Origin: Mycolicibacterium arenosum
GTDB lineage: Bacteria > Actinomycetota > Actinomycetes > Mycobacteriales > Mycobacteriaceae
Reading direction: 5' to 3'
Assembly: GCF_024320865.1 (NCBI RefSeq)
Contig: NZ_JANDBD010000017.1
Span: 62,001-126,000 of the forward strand
DNA length: 64,000 nt
The notes under the pieces are model-generated. The model made no database searches, was not told the DNA's origin, and saw only the letters and a program-made list of their open reading frames with translations. Each line of letters opens with the position of its first letter. Positions within the stretch are counted from its first letter, which is position 1. Shown here one piece after another: positions 42,253 to 51,086 of the stretch. A program made the position numbers and the translations under genes.

Positions 42253-43386
42253 CTAGGAACTGACCGGCCGGGTGCTGGTGCGCGGCAGCCCGATCGTTAT
42301 GGTCGTGCCCGAGCCGACGCCCCTGCTCGCGGCGCAGATGTTCCCGCCGTGTGCTTCGACGAGGGCCTTGGCGATGGCCAGTCCCAGACCCGAACCGCCG
42401 TTGTCGCGAGCGCGCGCCGCATCGGCGCGGTAGAGGCGTTCGAAGACATACGGTAGATGGACCGCGGCGATGCCGTCGCCGTCGTCGACTACGCGGATGA
42501 CGAGTTGGTCGGCCTCAGTGTCGGTGCGCACGTTCACATGACCGTGTGCGGGGGTGTGTCGCAAAGCGTTGTCGAGGATGTTGGTCAGTACTTGACTCAA
42601 CCTTTGCGGGTCGCCCCGCAGATGGTGATGCGCGGCCGCGAGGTGCGTTGACAGCGATACGCCTTTGAGTTGGTAGCGGTCCGCCACGGCGGCGGTTGTC
42701 TTCGTGATCACGTCGGCGACGTCGAGATTGGTGAACGACAGCGAGACTGGACTCTCCTCCGCCTGCGCGAGATCACCGACGTCACCGGCGAACCGGACGA
42801 GGCGGCGTGATTGGTTGCGCATCAACGCGGTGGTGTCGGGAGTCAGCGAACGGACGCCGTCCTCAATGGCTTCGAGGCATGCCTCGAGTACGGCCACCGG
42901 TGTGCGGATTTCATGGGCGAGGTCACCGAAGAGCTGACGCCGCGTGGTGTCGATGGCCTGGAGTTGAACGGCCATCCGATTGAATGCCCGAGATAACGCG
43001 TCGAAATCCTCGCCGAGGTTCTGCGGCGCGACCCGAACGTCGTATCTGCCCTCGGAAACGGCGCTCGCAGCGGCCGCGACCTCGCTCACCGAACGCTGCA
43101 ACCGGCGGCTGACGTATAGCGACACCACGAATGCGGTGAACGCCGACACCGCCACCGCGCCGCCGACGGAGAACACGGTCGCGTACAGGTAGGCCTCTTC
43201 AGCGTGCATCAGTTCGGCCGAACCCGCTGATACGCCCGCTTGACGGAGGTGCTCGCGAAAAAGGGGTGGACCGATAAGGGCGGCGACCACCCACGTGGTG
43301 ATCGCTCCGGCGAGCAGAACCAGGCTCTGGGCGATGAGCATGCGCACGCCGATGCCTGGCCGGCGACGCGCCGGGTCAACGGTCAT
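42253..43386 (-). CDS. Sensor histidine kinase
   Basis: The 377-residue product has two TM helices (about 15-40 and 75-95) around a short extracytoplasmic loop. A HAMP domain (about 95-150) follows, then HisKA with phosphoacceptor in LFGDLAHEIRTPVAVLE (His near 160) and an ATPase domain (NILDNALRHTP, VVDDGDGI, NGGSGLGLAIAKALVE). Its start overlaps the regulator's stop (ATGA), so they form a pair. The neighbouring DUF305 and metal genes hint at metal or envelope stress as signal; the loop of about 35 residues contains EHLRQ and MHAEE but no clear metal motif. Confidence 0.95.
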   Translation of the reverse strand: MTVDPARRRPGIGVRMLIAQSLVLLAGAITTWVVAALIGPPLFREHLRQAGVSAGSAELMHAEEAYLYATVFSVGGAVAVSAFTAFVVSLYVSRRLQRSVSEVAAAASAVSEGRYDVRVAPQNLGEDFDALSRAFNRMAVQLQAIDTTRRQLFGDLAHEIRTPVAVLEACLEAIEDGVRSLTPDTTALMRNQSRRLVRFAGDVGDLAQAEESPVSLSFTNLDVADVITKTTAAVADRYQLKGVSLSTHLAAAHHHLRGDPQRLSQVLTNILDNALRHTPAHGHVNVRTDTEADQLVIRVVDDGDGIAAVHLPYVFERLYRADAARARDNGGSGLGLAIAKALVEAHGGNICAASRGVGSGTTITIGLPRTSTRPVSS

Positions 43387-44126
43387 CGAGGGCCGCCCAT
43401 CCGGTACCCGACTCCGCGCACCGTGACGATGAACCGGGGAGCCGCGGGGTCCTCACCGAGTTTGCGGCGCACGTGCCCGACGTGGACGTCGACGAGGTGG
43501 TCGTTGCCCACCCAAGGTCCGTCGCGCACGGTCTCGAGCAATCGGCGGCGACTCATCACGACACCGGGGCGTGCGGACAGGGCGGCTAGCAGGTCGAACT
43601 CGGTGCGCGTCAGGGGGATTGACTCACCGTCCAAAGACACGTCGCGGCCGGCCAGATCGATGCGTAACGGTCCGAACGTCAGCGGGACAGGAGTTCCTGT
43701 GGCGGCAGCGGCCGCGCCTGGCACCGAGCGCGGGCGGCGCAGCATCGCCCGGATCCTGGCGACCAGCTCGCCGGAGCTGAAGGGTTTGGTCACGTAATCG
43801 TCGGCTCCCACGCTGAGCCCGACGATGGTGTCCAACTCCGTGTCGCGTGCGGTGAGCATCACGACGTACGCGTCGGAGAAGGTACGGAGCTGACGGCATA
43901 CCTCCAGCCCGTCAATGCCGGGCAGGCTCAGGTCGAGGATCACGACGTCGGGGTCGTGGTCTCGCGCTAGCGCGACGGCGGCGGGACCGTCGTGCGCGAT
44001 CCGGGTATCGAAACGTTCTCGATTGAGGTAACTGGCCACGATCCCGGCCAAGGCGACTTCGTCGTCGACGACCAACGCCCGGAACTCCGGCGAGCGGTGG
44101 TCGGCGTGCTCTGACGTATCACTCAT
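43383..44126 (-). CDS. OmpR-family response regulator
   Basis: From ATG 44126 the product is 247 residues. The receiver (about 15-130) has the acidic pair in VVDDEVALAG, the phosphoacceptor in DVVILDLSLPGIDG, and the conserved Lys in DDYVTKPFSSGEL. The C-terminal winged helix (about 150-245) has LTRTEFDLLAALSARPG and VRGVGYRMG. It is partner of the kinase at 42253. A TG-rich longer start (44156) is possible. Targets are unknown. Confidence 0.95.
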   Translation of the reverse strand: MSDTSEHADHRSPEFRALVVDDEVALAGIVASYLNRERFDTRIAHDGPAAVALARDHDPDVVILDLSLPGIDGLEVCRQLRTFSDAYVVMLTARDTELDTIVGLSVGADDYVTKPFSSGELVARIRAMLRRPRSVPGAAAAATGTPVPLTFGPLRIDLAGRDVSLDGESIPLTRTEFDLLAALSARPGVVMSRRRLLETVRDGPWVGNDHLVDVHVGHVRRKLGEDPAAPRFIVTVRGVGYRMGGPR

Positions 44127-44209
44127 GACGTTCATGGTGCCGGGTGGAGAGCGCATGCGTTACGAGGCGCGTGGCGGCACGCCGTCGTGAGCGAACCGCG
44201 CGAGTAGCA

Positions 44210-44902
44210 CTATTCGATGATGCGTGTGACGTAGGGCGTCATTCCGCCCGTGCGTACCGGTGAGATCTTAACGGGCACGCCGGTTTGTTGGGCTTCGAGC
44301 ATCTGGCCGTTGCCGAGGTAGATCGCCTCGTGCTGGCTGCCTCCCGGGCCCCAGAACAGTAGATCACCCCGCCGGGCCTGAGACGGCGGCACCTTGCGGC
44401 CGGCGTTGTACTGGTCACCGGACCAGCGCGGCAGAAGAATGCCCACACCGGCGAAGGCGTACCGCGTCAGTCCGGAACAGTCGAACCCGACCGTGTTGGC
44501 ACCCTGGTCGATTCCTCGACTGGGGCCCGTCAGGCTGCCTCCACCCCAGGAGTACGGCACCCCGATTTGAGTGCCCGCGCGACGGATGACGTACTCAATG
44601 GCCTGGCTCCCGGCCACGCGGCCCGAGCCGATTGGCAGGGCGCCGGGATCGGCGCCGCCCAATCCCACACTGCGTAGGAAGTTGCGGCCGAGATCCATCG
44701 TGGTCTGGGTCGCGAGGGCAGTGGCCCGCAGAGAGGCGTTGGCAATCGCGAGTGGGTCGCCCGGTGCGCCAGCGCTGATGACCTTCGGAAGGCTGGGATC
44801 CCAGGTACCGTCACCGGGTTCTGCGACCGCGGGTGCAGGAAAGCCTAGGGCGATTACTGCGACAGCCACCCATATCAGCGTCGTCAGGCGTCGCTGGTGC
44901 AT
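44210..44902 (-). CDS. Secreted NlpC/P60 hydrolase (RipD-like size)
   Basis: The product, about 230 residues, has a signal peptide (to about 29, ending AVA), a short helical stretch and an NlpC/P60 domain (about 100-230). The catalytic Cys is present in VGFDCSGLTRYAF and the His in GSQHEAIYLGNGQM. Mycobacterial RipD, of similar size, lacks the catalytic residues; this protein keeps them and so is likely an active peptidoglycan endopeptidase. GTG 44911 is an alternative start. A double box lies about 100 bases upstream. Confidence 0.9.
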   Translation of the reverse strand: MHQRRLTTLIWVAVAVIALGFPAPAVAEPGDGTWDPSLPKVISAGAPGDPLAIANASLRATALATQTTMDLGRNFLRSVGLGGADPGALPIGSGRVAGSQAIEYVIRRAGTQIGVPYSWGGGSLTGPSRGIDQGANTVGFDCSGLTRYAFAGVGILLPRWSGDQYNAGRKVPPSQARRGDLLFWGPGGSQHEAIYLGNGQMLEAQQTGVPVKISPVRTGGMTPYVTRIIE

Positions 44903-45003
44903 CGCGGACACCGCCCTCGCCTTCTTGGTCGTTGGGCCGTCGCTGCGTCAACTCGATCCCGCGGACGACCGCCTGCCACCTCCAACGACCCCGTGCAGGC
45001 TGC

Positions 45004-45030
45004 CTACGTAGAAGCGACGTACGTACTTAA
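45004..45030. promoter_or_regulatory. Double BlaI-type box upstream of the second NlpC/P60 gene
   Basis: CTACGTAG (45004-45011) is followed, after AAGC, by GACGTACGTACTTAA. It lies about 100 bases before the leftward hydrolase start. The interval 45031-45240 has no recognised gene. Confidence 0.7.
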
Positions 45031-45240
45031 CACGTGCAAGCGAACGTAACATCGAATCACGTGTGGCGGCTTACGCCTCTTATCTCACTTCCGTAACAAA
45101 ACTGGTTGGCATCGGTTGGCGAACGATTGCGGGCAAGAATGTAATCGCCACTGCTGCTTATCGTCTCGTTACCAGGGACGTGGTTCACGTGTCAGCGTGA
45201 CATCCGCCCAAGTGTCGACTCGCCGGGCAATGGACGTGTG

Positions 45241-45268
45241 CGTATATACGTAGTAGGGCAGTATTTGG
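45241..45268. promoter_or_regulatory. BlaI-type box at the start of the orphan regulator gene
   Basis: CGTATATACGTAGTAGGG followed by CAGTATTTGG ends two bases before the ATG at 45271. It is the rightmost copy seen. A repressor here would cover promoter and start. Confidence 0.65.
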
Positions 45269-45270
45269 TC

Positions 45271-46101
45271 ATGCCTAGTATTTCGACAGCGGCGATGACG
45301 ACCCAGGCGATGGTGTTGTTCGTCGGTGATCACGTCCAATGGATCGAAGCGATCGCCGACCACTTCCGTACCGATGAGGTGTCCGTGGTGGTGGCCGCCG
45401 GCGGCGGTGAGGCGGTGGACGTCGCCCAACGCCGACAGCCTGGGTTCGTGGCGCTCGATGTCGATTCCCTGGGTGACTCGGCCGTGCAGGCGTGCCGTGG
45501 AATACGCGATGTTTGCGATGCCCACGTCACAATGTGGGCGAATGCGGGGAATGACAGCATCGTCGTCGCGGGCTTCCGCGCGGGCGCCGACGACGTCCTC
45601 ACCGGCCCGCGCAGCAGTCGTGAGTTGGCTGCACGGGTGCGTGCCGCGCTGCGGAGATGGAATGCCTTCGAGGCCCGCACGCAGAGTGTCGGCGCCGCTG
45701 CACCACAACGATATTCGTACGGCTCGATGTCCGTCGACGTCGTTCGCCGTGAGGTCCGGGTGGCGGGTGAACGGATCGGAGTGACCCGTACGCAATTCGA
45801 CATCCTGGTCGAACTGGCCAGGAGGCACGGTGCGGTGGTGACGCGCCAGGAACTGATCGAGGCGGTCTGGGGGTCGCACTCGAATGGCAACGCCGAGCGG
45901 GTCGGCGTACACATCGGTGCGTTGCGCCGCCGACTCGGCGACGATCTCGAGGAGCCGAGGCTGGTACTCAACGTACGTGGTGTCGGCTACCGGTTAGGCC
46001 TCGCGCACGACGGGATCGACGCGACCCCGTGCGGCGGCGTGGGGGCCATCCCGTTGAAGTCAGACGGACCCGGCCTGCAGTTCGCCCTGGGGCGGGGCTG
46101 A
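45271..46101 (+). CDS. OmpR-like regulator with degenerate receiver domain
   Basis: From ATG 45271 the product is 276 residues. The receiver keeps an Asp in FVALDVDSLG, but the usual acidic pair is VGDHVQW and the conserved Lys region is VLTGPRSSREL, so the Lys is missing and normal phosphorylation is doubtful. The C-terminal winged helix is well kept (GVTRTQFDILVELARRHGAV, VRGVGYRLG). A tail of about 30 residues follows. No kinase gene is adjacent. A pseudo-receiver regulator controlled mainly by its own level, through the box at its start, is the likely reading. Confidence 0.85.
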   Translation: MPSISTAAMTTQAMVLFVGDHVQWIEAIADHFRTDEVSVVVAAGGGEAVDVAQRRQPGFVALDVDSLGDSAVQACRGIRDVCDAHVTMWANAGNDSIVVAGFRAGADDVLTGPRSSRELAARVRAALRRWNAFEARTQSVGAAAPQRYSYGSMSVDVVRREVRVAGERIGVTRTQFDILVELARRHGAVVTRQELIEAVWGSHSNGNAERVGVHIGALRRRLGDDLEEPRLVLNVRGVGYRLGLAHDGIDATPCGGVGAIPLKSDGPGLQFALGRG

Positions 46102-46103
46102 GC

Positions 46104-46903
46104 GTGGCCGTACGCGGAGAACGTTTCATCGCGGCAGTCGTCAGACAGTTGAGTCCTCACCGACACGACGCCCGAATCGGGAAACAGGCCGCCCGATACT
46201 GGTCGGCAGCGGACGGCGACGCGTCGTGGGAGTCGAATTCGCATTGGCGGCAGGGAATCGGCGACGATGCCTTCGAGGAGGTCGGGCGAGATCACTGGGA
46301 GATCTATCAGCGCTTCGCCCGTGCCCTGCGGATCCAGACTCCGGGCACCGTTATCGAATGGGGGGCGGGTGGCGGAGCCAATGCCGTGGCCTTCGCGCCG
46401 ACTGCGCAGCGGTTCATCGCCGCGGACATCTCGCCAGACAACCTCGCCGAATGTGTTCGGCAGGTGGAGGCGGTGTGCAGCACGGCGGTGGACAGCAGGC
46501 ACATCGATCTCGCCGACCCCGATTCTGCTACGGAGGGACTGCGGTCGGCTTGCAATACGTTTCTCTGTCTTTACGTCCTTGAATTGGCCGCCGGAGTCGA
46601 CGCCGTGCGCACCATCCTCGGCATTGCAGAACGCGTTCTCCGGCCGGGCGGGATGGCGCTCGTGCAGACGAAGTACCACACCGGGGACAGTCGCACGCGC
46701 GGTAGGCCGGGCTGGCCTACACCCGCAACATGGCGCTGACCACGACGTTCACCATCGAGGAGTTTTGGCGACTCGCCGACGAATGCGGACTCGAGCCGAA
46801 GCTGATCACCCTCGTCCCGCACAACCGACTCGACAGCCGGTACGCCTACTACGCGCTGGTCAAACCTGGATCCGAGCTGGTTCCGCCAGCCGGACCACAA
46901 TGA
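46104..46903 (+). pseudogene. Class I SAM methyltransferase gene with a -1 frameshift
   Basis: GTG at 46104 follows the regulator stop by two bases. The first frame gives a methyltransferase with motif I VIEWGAGGGANAVAFAP, motif II FIAADISPDNLAE, and LRPGGMALVQTKYHTG. The frame breaks between about 46695 and 46717, and the sequence continues one frame over as GLAYTRNMALTTTFTIEEFW and ends VPPAGPQ at 46903. One added base in the GC-rich stretch restores about 266 residues. The substrate is unknown. It may be intact if a base was missed. Confidence 0.75.
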
Positions 46904-46927
46904 CTCCAAACTCTTAGGGGCGGTAAT

Positions 46928-46950
46928 CCCAAGGGTCCCGCGACCTTGGG
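46928..46950 (+). terminator. Terminator after the methyltransferase gene
   Basis: CCCAAGG (46928-46934) pairs with CCTTGGG (46944-46950), extended by GTC/GAC with one bulged G. It lies 25 bases after the stop codon, the right place to end the regulator-methyltransferase transcript. The stretch 46951-47145 holds nothing recognised. Confidence 0.55.
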
Positions 46951-47145
46951 GCAGAACGGCATCTAGACGTGTCGCGGCCGATCGGCCTACGAGACGGCAC
47001 GGTTATAACGTTGCCGGACAACAGAAGTGGTCGTACCTAGCCCGATCTGTTGTCTCCGCGGAATGGCTCGGTGCGCCCGGTGCTATCCATCCCGCGCGAG
47101 TTTCCGAACTCGCGGTCCTCCGTGCGACACCTCCACCTTGATCGC

Positions 47146-47162
47146 ATACCCCCTAGGGGTAT
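47146..47162. promoter_or_regulatory. CsoR-like copper operator
   Basis: ATACCCCCTAGGGGTAT matches the well-known TATACCCC-TAGGGGTATA type bound by actinobacterial CsoR, the Cu(I)-responsive repressor. It is 44 bases before the copper ATPase ATG. No csoR gene is in the window. It is unlike the TACGTA boxes. Confidence 0.75.
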
Positions 47163-47205
47163 ATGGCGTTTCGCTTCACAATCTCACGTGCTAGAAGGAC
47201 AGAAC

Positions 47206-48305
47206 ATGATGGACGACAACGAAAAGTCGGTGCAGATACCTCACAAGGGCGCGCACGGCGATCACAGCGCCGAACGTGACCACGGCGTTCAGCCGCATTC
47301 TGCACGCAGCGCCGGCGGCCACGAGGGTCACGCCGGGCATGGGGCGATCACGTCGCTCAATTCCGAAAACTGTTCTGGATCAACCTGATCATCGCCGTCC
47401 CGGTCGTGGGGTTCTCGACCATGTTCGGGATGCTGCTCGGCTACCAGCTCCCCGACATCCCCGGCGCTCGCTGGATCGCGCCGCTGCTGGGCACGCTCAT
47501 GTACGTCGTCGGCGGACGTCCCTTCCTCACCGGCGCCGTCAGCGAAATCCGTTTCCGCAAACCGGGAATGATGCTGTTGATCGGACTGGCGATCACCGTC
47601 GCCTTCGTCGCGTCCTGGGGTGCCAGCTTGGGCGTGGTCGACCACGAACTCGAATTCTGGTGGGAACTGGCGCTGCTCATCGTCATCATGCTGCTCGGGC
47701 ACTGGGTGGAGATGCGCTCCCTGGCTCAGACGACCTCCGCGCTGGACTCCCTGGCGGCGCTGCTTCCCGACGAGGCCGAGAAGGTCGACGGCGACCGCAC
47801 CGTCACCGTCTCACCGGCCGACCTGCACGTCGGCGACGTCGTGATCGTCCGACCCGGCGGCAGCGTGCCAGCCGACGGCAGAATCGTCGACGGACGAGCC
47901 GACATGGACGAGTCGATGGTCACCGGCGAGTCCCGGCCGGTGGCCCGCGGCGTCGGTGACGCCGTCACCGCTGGCACCGTCGCCACCGCTTCCGGGTTGC
48001 GGGTCGAGATCACCGCCACCGGCGACGACACCGCCCTGGCCGGAATCCAACGTCTGGTGACCGAAGCGCAGAACTCGTCCTCGCGTGCCCAGCGACTCGC
48101 CGACCGCGCCGCCGGGTGGCTGTTCTGGTTCGCCCTGGTGACCGCCGCCATCACGGCCGTCGCGTGGTCGATCATCGGAGACCCCGACGCCTCCGTCGTC
48201 CGCGCGATCACCGTCCTGGTCATCGCCTGCCCCCACGCTCTGGGGTTGGCGATACCCCTGGTCGTGTCCATCGCCACCGAGCCACACTGCCGCGGCTCCA
48301 TGTAA
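47206..48305 (+). pseudogene. CopB-type copper ATPase, frameshifted and truncated
   Basis: AGAAGGA precedes ATG 47206. The first frame encodes a His-rich N-terminus (DHSAERDHGVQPHS, GGHEGHAGHG), then breaks at the GGGG run 47341-47344. One more G would give GDHVAQFRKLFWINL and join the downstream frame, which continues from before 47406. That frame has TM helices, TGES, and the CPH metal site VIACPHALGLAIPLVVSIAT, typical of P1B-3 CopB pumps. It stops at 48305 soon after, losing the phosphorylation and ATP-binding domains. Even with the frameshift repaired it cannot pump. Confidence 0.85.
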
Positions 48306-48463
48306 CTGCTCAGACCTGCGGTAACGGCGAGGGCGCCGGACCCCGCCGTCGAGCCCGGTTCGGATAACGGCAGCGTGTTGGGCGCGCTAGCCACCGTTTC
48401 CCGACTCGGCTCCGGGTCTTCGTGTTTGACGCTCGAAGTCCGCGCAGAAAGGTCGACCGACAC
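48300..48463 (-). pseudogene. 5' fragment of an unknown gene after the AraC gene
   Basis: A GTG at 48463, immediately after the AraC-family stop, opens a frame (SVDLSARTSSVKHEDPEPSR, later GALAVTAGLSSYMEP) that runs into the antisense of the truncated ATPase at about 48300. It looks like the first 55 codons of a gene cut at the same junction that ended the ATPase. Its family cannot be told. Confidence 0.35.
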
Positions 48464-49216
48464 TCAGACGAGCCGCACACTTCGGTGGATGTCGACTGGT
48501 GCCACACCGAACATTTCGTGGAAGGCGCGGTTGGCGTGGGAGCTGTCGCTGAAGCCGGCGGCGTGCGCGGCGTCGGTGATCGTTCCTCCGTTGCGTGCCA
48601 CTTGCATCGCGTGAATGAGCCGTGCCCACCGTACGTAAGCCGGGAACGACAGGCCGACGTCGCGGGCGAACATCCGCCCGAGCCGGTCAGCGGAGAGATG
48701 CACCGCGGAAGCGACGTCGGTGAGCCGCACCGGGCCGCTGAGCAGGTCCGGTATCAACGAGATTGCGGCGGCCACAGCGGGATGGGTGTGAACATCCACG
48801 ATAGCAATCGCTTCGCGTCCGAGGAGCTGGGCGATGACGGCATCTGCAGCGGTCGAGAGATCGACTGGGAGAGCCAGATTCTCGGGGAGGTCCAAGGTGG
48901 CCGCCCGCCAAGCAGACACGTCCGTTCTCACGGACGGGTCAACGAGAGCCTCCGCACGGCGACCATGTGTGCTCGTGGCGTCCAGGTAGATCATGAGTCC
49001 GGTCGCGGAGCCGGCATCCACGGCGTGCAGCACCCCGGAGGGGATGATGGCTGAGCGGGAGTGCACGCTACTCCCGGTTGCGTCGGTGAAGAGAACCTGT
49101 CCATCGGACGCGACGGCGATCTGAACCGCCGCATGTGAATGACCGTGCGCGGCACCGAGGCGGCCACCGTAGATGAGCCGACCTGGCTCGATCACCGCTT
49201 TGCCCGACCACGTCAC
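48464..49216 (-). CDS. AraC-family transcriptional regulator
   Basis: From a GTG at 49216 the product is 250 residues: a cupin-like sensing domain (about 10-130, with GAAHGHSHAAVQIAVAS and GVLHAVDAG) and a C-terminal AraC DNA-binding domain (about 150-250, with LTDVASAVHLSADRLGRMF and the second helix pair ITDAAHAAGFSDSSHANRAF). It diverges from the fatty-acid-hydroxylase gene at 49332 and probably controls it. A frame open to 49579 extends upstream but is antisense to that gene and rejected. Confidence 0.88.
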   Translation of the reverse strand: MTWSGKAVIEPGRLIYGGRLGAAHGHSHAAVQIAVASDGQVLFTDATGSSVHSRSAIIPSGVLHAVDAGSATGLMIYLDATSTHGRRAEALVDPSVRTDVSAWRAATLDLPENLALPVDLSTAADAVIAQLLGREAIAIVDVHTHPAVAAAISLIPDLLSGPVRLTDVASAVHLSADRLGRMFARDVGLSFPAYVRWARLIHAMQVARNGGTITDAAHAAGFSDSSHANRAFHEMFGVAPVDIHRSVRLV

Positions 49217-49331
49217 GTCCTGAGTATGCCAACGCCGGGATGAATGCCCGCGATACGACTTACGCGGGCTTGGCCGCGATGTCGCCCGATCTGTACATGC
49301 GCCGAGCGCGGTCCCTTCCGAGACTGAGGGC

Positions 49332-50240
49332 ATGACGAAGACACTTGTTCGGTACGGATATGTGCCGTTGATGTTGATCGGTATCAACGGCGCGGCGATC
49401 GGCCTCGCCCACGCCCCCTGGGCTGAGCTATTGATGGCGGCGCTCATCATCGCGGCAATCGGACTGTCGTTCATGGCCGAGCGTGTGCTGCCGTACACCG
49501 AGGACTGGAACACTTCGATCGGTGACGGGCGCCGCGACGTGGCACACGCCTTCATCAACGAGACGTCGCTGCTCCTCACCGTCCTGGTGATCCCCCTGAT
49601 GGCCGCCCTGTCGCCCTTCGGAGAGCGGTGGCCGGCGTCGCTGCCGTTCGTCGTGCAACTGCTGATCGCGATCGTGGTGACTGATCTCGGTGTGACGCTT
49701 GCGCACCTCGTCAGCCATAAGGTGGCGTGGCTGTGGCGTTTTCACGCCGTGCATCACAGCGTCAAACGGTTCTACGGCTTCAACGGGCTGATGAAGCACC
49801 CCCTTCATGGTGCTCTGGAACTCGCGGCCGGCACGATGCTGCTGCTCCTGCTCGGCATGCCTAAGGCAGTGGCCGAGGTGTTGACCGTGTGCATTGCGGT
49901 GCAGTTGCTTCTGCAGCACTCCAACGCCGACTACCGCACCGGCCCGCTGCGAAAGATGCTCGCGCTCAACGAGGGACATCGGTTTCACCATCTGAAGTGG
50001 GCGGGCATCGGCGACGTCAACTTCGGGCTCTTCACCCTCGTGTGGGACCACTTGCTGCGCACGTTCTCCTTCGACCCGCAGCGCCGGTTCAGCAGCGACG
50101 ACCTCGGCATGGCCGCCAAGCCGAGTTATCCCGTCGGGTATCTGGCGCAGTTGGCTGAGCCGTTCCGCGCCACCGGCGCCTGTCAACTCAAAACGAGTGC
50201 TGACGGCGACAGTGTGCAGACCGCGGCGAGCCGGTCATGA
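49332..50240 (+). CDS. Sterol desaturase / fatty acid hydroxylase family membrane enzyme
   Basis: The 302-residue product has four or more TM helices and the His clusters of di-iron membrane hydroxylases: LAHLVSHKVAWLWRFHAVHH (about 120-140), KHPLHG, and EGHRFHHLKW (about 218). It would hydroxylate or desaturate a lipid or sterol-like substrate with oxygen. Divergent from an AraC regulator. Its stop overlaps the ATG of an amidohydrolase remnant, so an operon once continued here. Confidence 0.9.
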   Translation: MTKTLVRYGYVPLMLIGINGAAIGLAHAPWAELLMAALIIAAIGLSFMAERVLPYTEDWNTSIGDGRRDVAHAFINETSLLLTVLVIPLMAALSPFGERWPASLPFVVQLLIAIVVTDLGVTLAHLVSHKVAWLWRFHAVHHSVKRFYGFNGLMKHPLHGALELAAGTMLLLLLGMPKAVAEVLTVCIAVQLLLQHSNADYRTGPLRKMLALNEGHRFHHLKWAGIGDVNFGLFTLVWDHLLRTFSFDPQRRFSSDDLGMAAKPSYPVGYLAQLAEPFRATGACQLKTSADGDSVQTAASRS

Positions 50241-50430
50241 CCAACACCGTCTTCACCAACGCCCCCGTAATCGCCTGCGTTTGCAGGATCTGTCCATCTG
50301 CCGACGCGGTGGCCGTCGCCGATGGGCGCATCACCGCCGTCGGTAGCGATGCCCACGTCCGTGGCGCGGCGGCCCGGACGCGGAGGTGGTCGACCTCGAC
50401 GGCGCCACGATGCTGCTGCACGGCGTGTAG
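50237..50430 (+). pseudogene. N-terminal remnant of an amidohydrolase gene
   Basis: ATG 50237 overlaps the previous stop. The start (TNTVFTNAPVIACV, then AVAVADGRITAVGSDAHVRG) matches the first beta-strands of YtcJ-type amidohydrolases. One added G near 50369-50375 restores the frame to DAEVVDLDGATMLLHGV, where the usual PG(L/F)xDxHxH would follow. The sequence instead meets a stop at 50428-50430 and the homology ends. A frameshift and a deletion junction are both present. Confidence 0.65.
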
Positions 50431-50529
50431 ACCAGATGCCACACCCGCCGTCAACGTCAGTGCGACGACGGCCGTTGTGCAACCTCGACATCCGCCAGCG
50501 GTATAGCGAGACGACTTCACGGCGATCAT
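50431..50529 (-). pseudogene. 5' fragment of a secreted-protein gene at the same junction
   Basis: On the minus strand an ATG at 50529 opens a signal-peptide-like start (IAVKSSRYTAGGCRG, TTAVVALTLTAGVASGLHA). It ends abruptly where the amidohydrolase remnant begins. Two gene beginnings joined head to head point to a deletion between them. The stretch 50530-51086 otherwise holds only the fragment listed next. Confidence 0.35.
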
Positions 50530-50633
50530 CCCCTTGATGGGTGACGGACGCTTCCACCCGATGAAGTTGTCCGGCGAAACGCCAGCGGGCTGGCAATGCT
50601 GACCAATCTTTAATTCATGGATAATGACAACTA

Positions 50634-50765
50634 TCCATGTGTCTGGCGCAAGCGGCCGGGTGCGGGGGAGCGGTCCATCCCAGTAACGTTCGCCCGGTTC
50701 GCGGTCACGGCCAGATCGGCCAGCACCTGCAATTCGTGACGCCGACCGACGAAGACGGCGTGCGA
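50634..50765 (-). pseudogene. Remnant of an AAA-ATPase regulator
   Basis: The minus-strand frame contains HAVFVGRRHELQVLADLAVT, the usual opening of the ATPase domain in LuxR-type and cyclase-linked regulators (VFVGRexEL), followed by about 20 unrelated residues and a stop. Walker A is absent. Only this piece remains. Confidence 0.35.
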
Positions 50766-51086
50766 GCATCTCCTCGCATGACCGCCACGGTGACACGACC
50801 TCGCCTCGTTGGTTGCCCGATCGGCTTTGACCACCGGCGCCCAATGCGCCACCGCGTCGCTGCGCGGCGGTCGCACGGATCCGCGCTGCGTCAGCCGCAG
50901 CGGAGTCGCCGCGACCGTGCTGAACATGGCGTGAGCAGAGCTGCGGTCGCTCGGCTGATCGTTTAGAGACCGCGCCGACGTGGCTGCCGGGTAGTGCGGG
51001 TATTGCGCTTCAGGCTCGGGCGCTAGCCGGCAACCCAACCGGCGCGGTGCACGGCTGCACACTAAGGCCCGATCTACGCTGCCGTA

